Source of the DNA: Pyramidobacter sp. YE332
GTDB taxonomy: Bacteria; Synergistota; Synergistia; Synergistales; Dethiosulfovibrionaceae
Assembly (NCBI RefSeq): GCF_033060595.1
Contig: NZ_CP133038.1
Span: forward strand, 248,001 to 312,000
Length of the DNA: 64,000 nucleotides
Direction of reading: 5' to 3'
Below are positions 61,805-64,000 of this stretch, piece by piece. The notes beneath the pieces are model-generated. The model was not told where the DNA came from. It saw only the letters and a program-made list of their open reading frames with translations, and made no database searches. Each line of letters starts with the position of its first letter. Position 1 is the stretch's first letter. A program made the translations under genes and the position numbers.

Positions 61805-63412
61805 TTATTTGGCGGGACGGGTGACGGGGCCGTAGCCGATGAAGTCGTTCCACTCCTGCGGATAGGGCGTGGTCTTGAAGTTGACGTAGCCGAGGGCGTA
61901 TTTACCCAGCAGCACGTCGCCGAGGGTCTGCCAGCGCTGGTTGAAATCGACGGCGTTGGCGTAGGCGAAGTCGGTGATCAGGGAGACGGCTTCGTCGCGC
62001 TTGCCGGCCTTGATCAGCTCGGCGGCCTTGTCCTGGACCATGGGCGTCAGCACGTAGAGCGGCTGAAGTTTCTCGTCGCGGGCGGCGTGGATGTCCTTGC
62101 GGGCGTCCTGATAGTGCAGGCCGGCGATCTCCTGGACGCGGGTGTTGACCCACCAGCCGGACTTGCTGTCGTAGGGGTGGAAGCGGTCGCCGATGTTGTA
62201 GAAATCGGGCAGCTTTCTCATGATGGGCCACAGCGGCGTGATGTAGGTGGTGTCGGAAGCGCCGTAGCCGAACCAGCTGATGCCGCGGATCTCTTCGGGC
62301 AGGTCGCCGCGGACCTGGGCGATGTGCACGTAGCAGGTGCGCATCATGTTGATGGAGCGCTCCCACGTCGAACCGGGCTTGGTCTTGCTGCTGTTGGCGA
62401 AGCGGATCGGATTGCCCCAGGGGCCGGCGGCGGGACCCTTGCTGAGGTCGTAGGGCGTGCCTCCGTACCAGTCGCCGGTGATCGTGAAGATGTCCTGAAC
62501 GCTGACCTTCTTGTCGGGAACGATGGACATGGGCAGCTCCATGGCGTTGGGATCGAACGTCTTGCTGGGGGCGATCAGCGACAGCACGCGCCACTCGCGG
62601 CGCATGGCGTACAGCTCGGTGCTGGGGCAGTACACGTCGGCAGGGCTGAAGTTCTTGCGGTCGACCTTTTTGGCGTCGACGAAGCCGTTCTTGACGGCGA
62701 AGTCGACGATGTCGGGGCAGGCCATGACGTTTTCCTTGTCGTCCAGATTCAGATTGCGCAGACGGGCGCGGTTGGCGGCCACGAAGATGTGGTCGTCGGG
62801 CATGCGCCAGGCGGCCCAGATGCCGTTGCCGTAGACTTCGAAGATCCAAACCTCGTTGCCGTCGGTGATCGGCATGGTCTCGCTGAGATCGTAGAAGCCG
62901 TGCTTCTCGACCATCTCGCCCATGACCTTGACGGCCTCGCGGGCGGTGGAAGCGCGCTCGAGGGCGATGTCCTGAAGGCTCCAGGCGTCCAGAGAGCCGA
63001 CGGCGTCCTTCTCCATGATCTGCTTGACTTTGAGCGCGCGTTCGTCGGTGTCGTCCACGCCGTTGGTGGCTTCGCTCATGGCGACGCCCTTCTCGTTCAT
63101 GAAGGAATAGCGGGAAGAGAAATAACGGTAGGTGTGCTTGACCTGGGGCGTCTCGTCGAGCTTCTGCTGTTCGCCCGGGTAACCGTGCTGGTCCTTGACG
63201 ATCGCGCGCATGGATCCTTCGGGCCAGTCGGCCTCGGGCACGATGTACAGGCGCGAATTGGCCGTGCGCGAGTCGTCGTTGTGCGTGATCATGGCGCTGC
63301 CGTCGACGCTGGCCTTCTTGCCGACGGCGATGACGGTGCAGGCGAACGACGCCTGGGCGGTCAGCGACAGGGCGAGCAGTGCGCCGACGAGAACTTTGCG
63401 GTTCAGTTTCAT
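61805..63412 (-). CDS. Secreted C69-family dipeptidase (PepD-like)
   Basis: Exported peptidase of 535 residues. The signal peptide ends QASFA and cleavage would expose CTVIAVGKKASVDGS: the N-terminal Cys is the nucleophile of family C69 (Ntn-hydrolase fold). HNDDS, FSSRYSFMNEKGVAMSEAT and FEVYGNGIWAAWRMPDDHI are family motifs. It hydrolyses dipeptides in the periplasm or outside the cell. AGGAGGG precedes the ATG. The gene upstream on the same strand is 91 bases away and may be co-transcribed. Confidence 0.92.
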   Translation of the reverse strand: MKLNRKVLVGALLALSLTAQASFACTVIAVGKKASVDGSAMITHNDDSRTANSRLYIVPEADWPEGSMRAIVKDQHGYPGEQQKLDETPQVKHTYRYFSSRYSFMNEKGVAMSEATNGVDDTDERALKVKQIMEKDAVGSLDAWSLQDIALERASTAREAVKVMGEMVEKHGFYDLSETMPITDGNEVWIFEVYGNGIWAAWRMPDDHIFVAANRARLRNLNLDDKENVMACPDIVDFAVKNGFVDAKKVDRKNFSPADVYCPSTELYAMRREWRVLSLIAPSKTFDPNAMELPMSIVPDKKVSVQDIFTITGDWYGGTPYDLSKGPAAGPWGNPIRFANSSKTKPGSTWERSINMMRTCYVHIAQVRGDLPEEIRGISWFGYGASDTTYITPLWPIMRKLPDFYNIGDRFHPYDSKSGWWVNTRVQEIAGLHYQDARKDIHAARDEKLQPLYVLTPMVQDKAAELIKAGKRDEAVSLITDFAYANAVDFNQRWQTLGDVLLGKYALGYVNFKTTPYPQEWNDFIGYGPVTRPAK

Positions 63413-63503
63413 AAATGAATCCCTCCTGAAAAATCATTTTCTCTCCGGCAGCCGGAGAGGGCGGTGCAAGGGCAGCCGAAAGCCGCCCGAAAAACCAGTC
63501 GCG

Positions 63504-64000
63504 TCAGTCGAGGAACACTTTCTTGGGATCGGCCGTGGCCGGATCGTGCAGGAACGCGCCCAGCCCCTTTTCCTTCAGGTCGGGATGGCGCGGGAACTCC
63601 ACCAGCAGCTCTTTTTCGGGCTCGTCGATCAGGAAGTCGTTCATCTGGTTGATCATCTCGAGCGCGCCCGAAAGGTGACGGCCGACGCGGTCCCACATCG
63701 GGCAGCCGTCCTTGATGTCGTAGTCGCAGTAAAGCAGGCCGTGATCGGCCGCCGTCTGCAAAAATTCGTCCTTGCCGTCCATCATCAGCTTCTCGGTGAT
63801 CTTGCCGGCGACGCGGTCGATGAACGGTTCCGGCGTCTCCATCAGCACCACGTAGGAGTCGCAGAAGTCGCCCGCGTCGCGGTGGCTCAGACCGCGCAGG
63901 CTCTTGGGCGAAGCTTCGCACTTCATCGGGAACTCGGAAGCCGTCAGCACCATCGAAGCCATCATGGCCATGTCCAGCGAACGGTCGTGGGCCACGTAGG
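63504..64000 (-). CDS. Unrecognised protein, C-terminal fragment (5' end beyond window)
   Basis: The frame is open to the window edge (YVAHDRSLDMAMMASMV), so the true start is outside. The visible 165 residues are acidic and have several Cys (KCEAS, DFCDS, LYCDYDIKDGCPMWD) and no membrane segment. SHRDAGDFCDSYVVLMETPEPFIDR is a conspicuous stretch, but I cannot assign a family. It precedes the C69 dipeptidase on the same strand. Confidence 0.6.
   Translation of the reverse strand, partial: YVAHDRSLDMAMMASMVLTASEFPMKCEASPKSLRGLSHRDAGDFCDSYVVLMETPEPFIDRVAGKITEKLMMDGKDEFLQTAADHGLLYCDYDIKDGCPMWDRVGRHLSGALEMINQMNDFLIDEPEKELLVEFPRHPDLKEKGLGAFLHDPATADPKKVFLD

Noticed and set aside
1-64000. tRNA or rRNA genes, prophage, replication genes
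   Set aside because: I looked for these and saw no tRNA-like cloverleaf next to IS ends, no rRNA sequence, and no phage, dnaA or par genes.

Overview
The window comes from a GC-rich, anaerobic, amino-acid-fermenting diderm bacterium. The likeliest source is a member of the Synergistota (Pyramidobacter/Jonquetella-like). This rests on gene content seen here: two YadA-type trimeric autotransporters with an outer-membrane anchor, a Skp/OmpH-like chaperone, a secreted C69 dipeptidase, a PepV-type dipeptidase, an NhaC antiporter and FCD/IclR regulators, at high GC. The genus is an inference and was not tested against any database.

Layout. 1-6.6 kb: 5'-truncated Na/Pi-PhoU carrier, NhaC antiporter, amidohydrolase, divergent GntR/FCD regulator, UPF0173 hydrolase. 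6.6-9.4 kb: a SAM-I riboswitch and terminator in front of metNIQ. 10-12 kb: esterase-like hydrolase and IclR regulator. 12-16.4 kb (minus): PHP phosphoesterase plus an Fe3+/AEP-type ABC importer. 16.6-22.1 kb (plus): CapA-like protein, PepV dipeptidase, first trimeric autotransporter. 22.5-26.4 kb (minus): 5-oxoprolinase genes pxpA, pxpC, pxpB and an NRAMP-family carrier. 26.5-29.6 kb: endonuclease IV, C_GCAxxG_C_C protein, cupin, and queF-queT behind a preQ1-I riboswitch. 30.5-37.9 kb: a giant trimeric autotransporter gene split by an IS5-family element, followed by a Skp-like chaperone gene.

38.9-46.4 kb (minus) is the most unusual part: an apparent seven-gene operon encoding a NifH-like Fe protein, two nitrogenase-component-1-like proteins, two tandem metal-chelate-type binding proteins, a BtuC/FecD permease and its ATPase. 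It starts from a TTGACA/TATAAC promoter overlapped by one of two TTAG-N6-CTAA dyads. No cofactor-assembly genes accompany it, so a nitrogenase-like reductase acting on, or making, an imported metal chelate or tetrapyrrole-like compound is a better reading than nitrogen fixation.

46.7-55.1 kb (minus) is a complete shikimate-to-prephenate operon (aroF-tyrA-aroB-aroA-aroC-pheA-aroE/K fusion-aroQ). It is preceded by a Phe/Tyr-rich leader peptide and terminator, which is classical attenuation architecture. 55.2-60.6 kb holds a PDZ protein, RidA, MsrC, threonine synthase, cytidine deaminase and an LCM-family methyltransferase. 60.8-61.7 kb is a second, inverted, almost identical copy of the IS. 61.8-64 kb holds a secreted C69 dipeptidase and a 3'-terminal fragment of an unrecognised gene.

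Across the window there are four parS-like palindromes (GTTCCACGTGGAAC core), four copies of a roughly 155-bp palindromic MITE-like repeat, and four genes that each appear to have lost a single base, two of them in five-base G/C runs. One of these is aroA, so at least some may be sequencing errors rather than real mutations.
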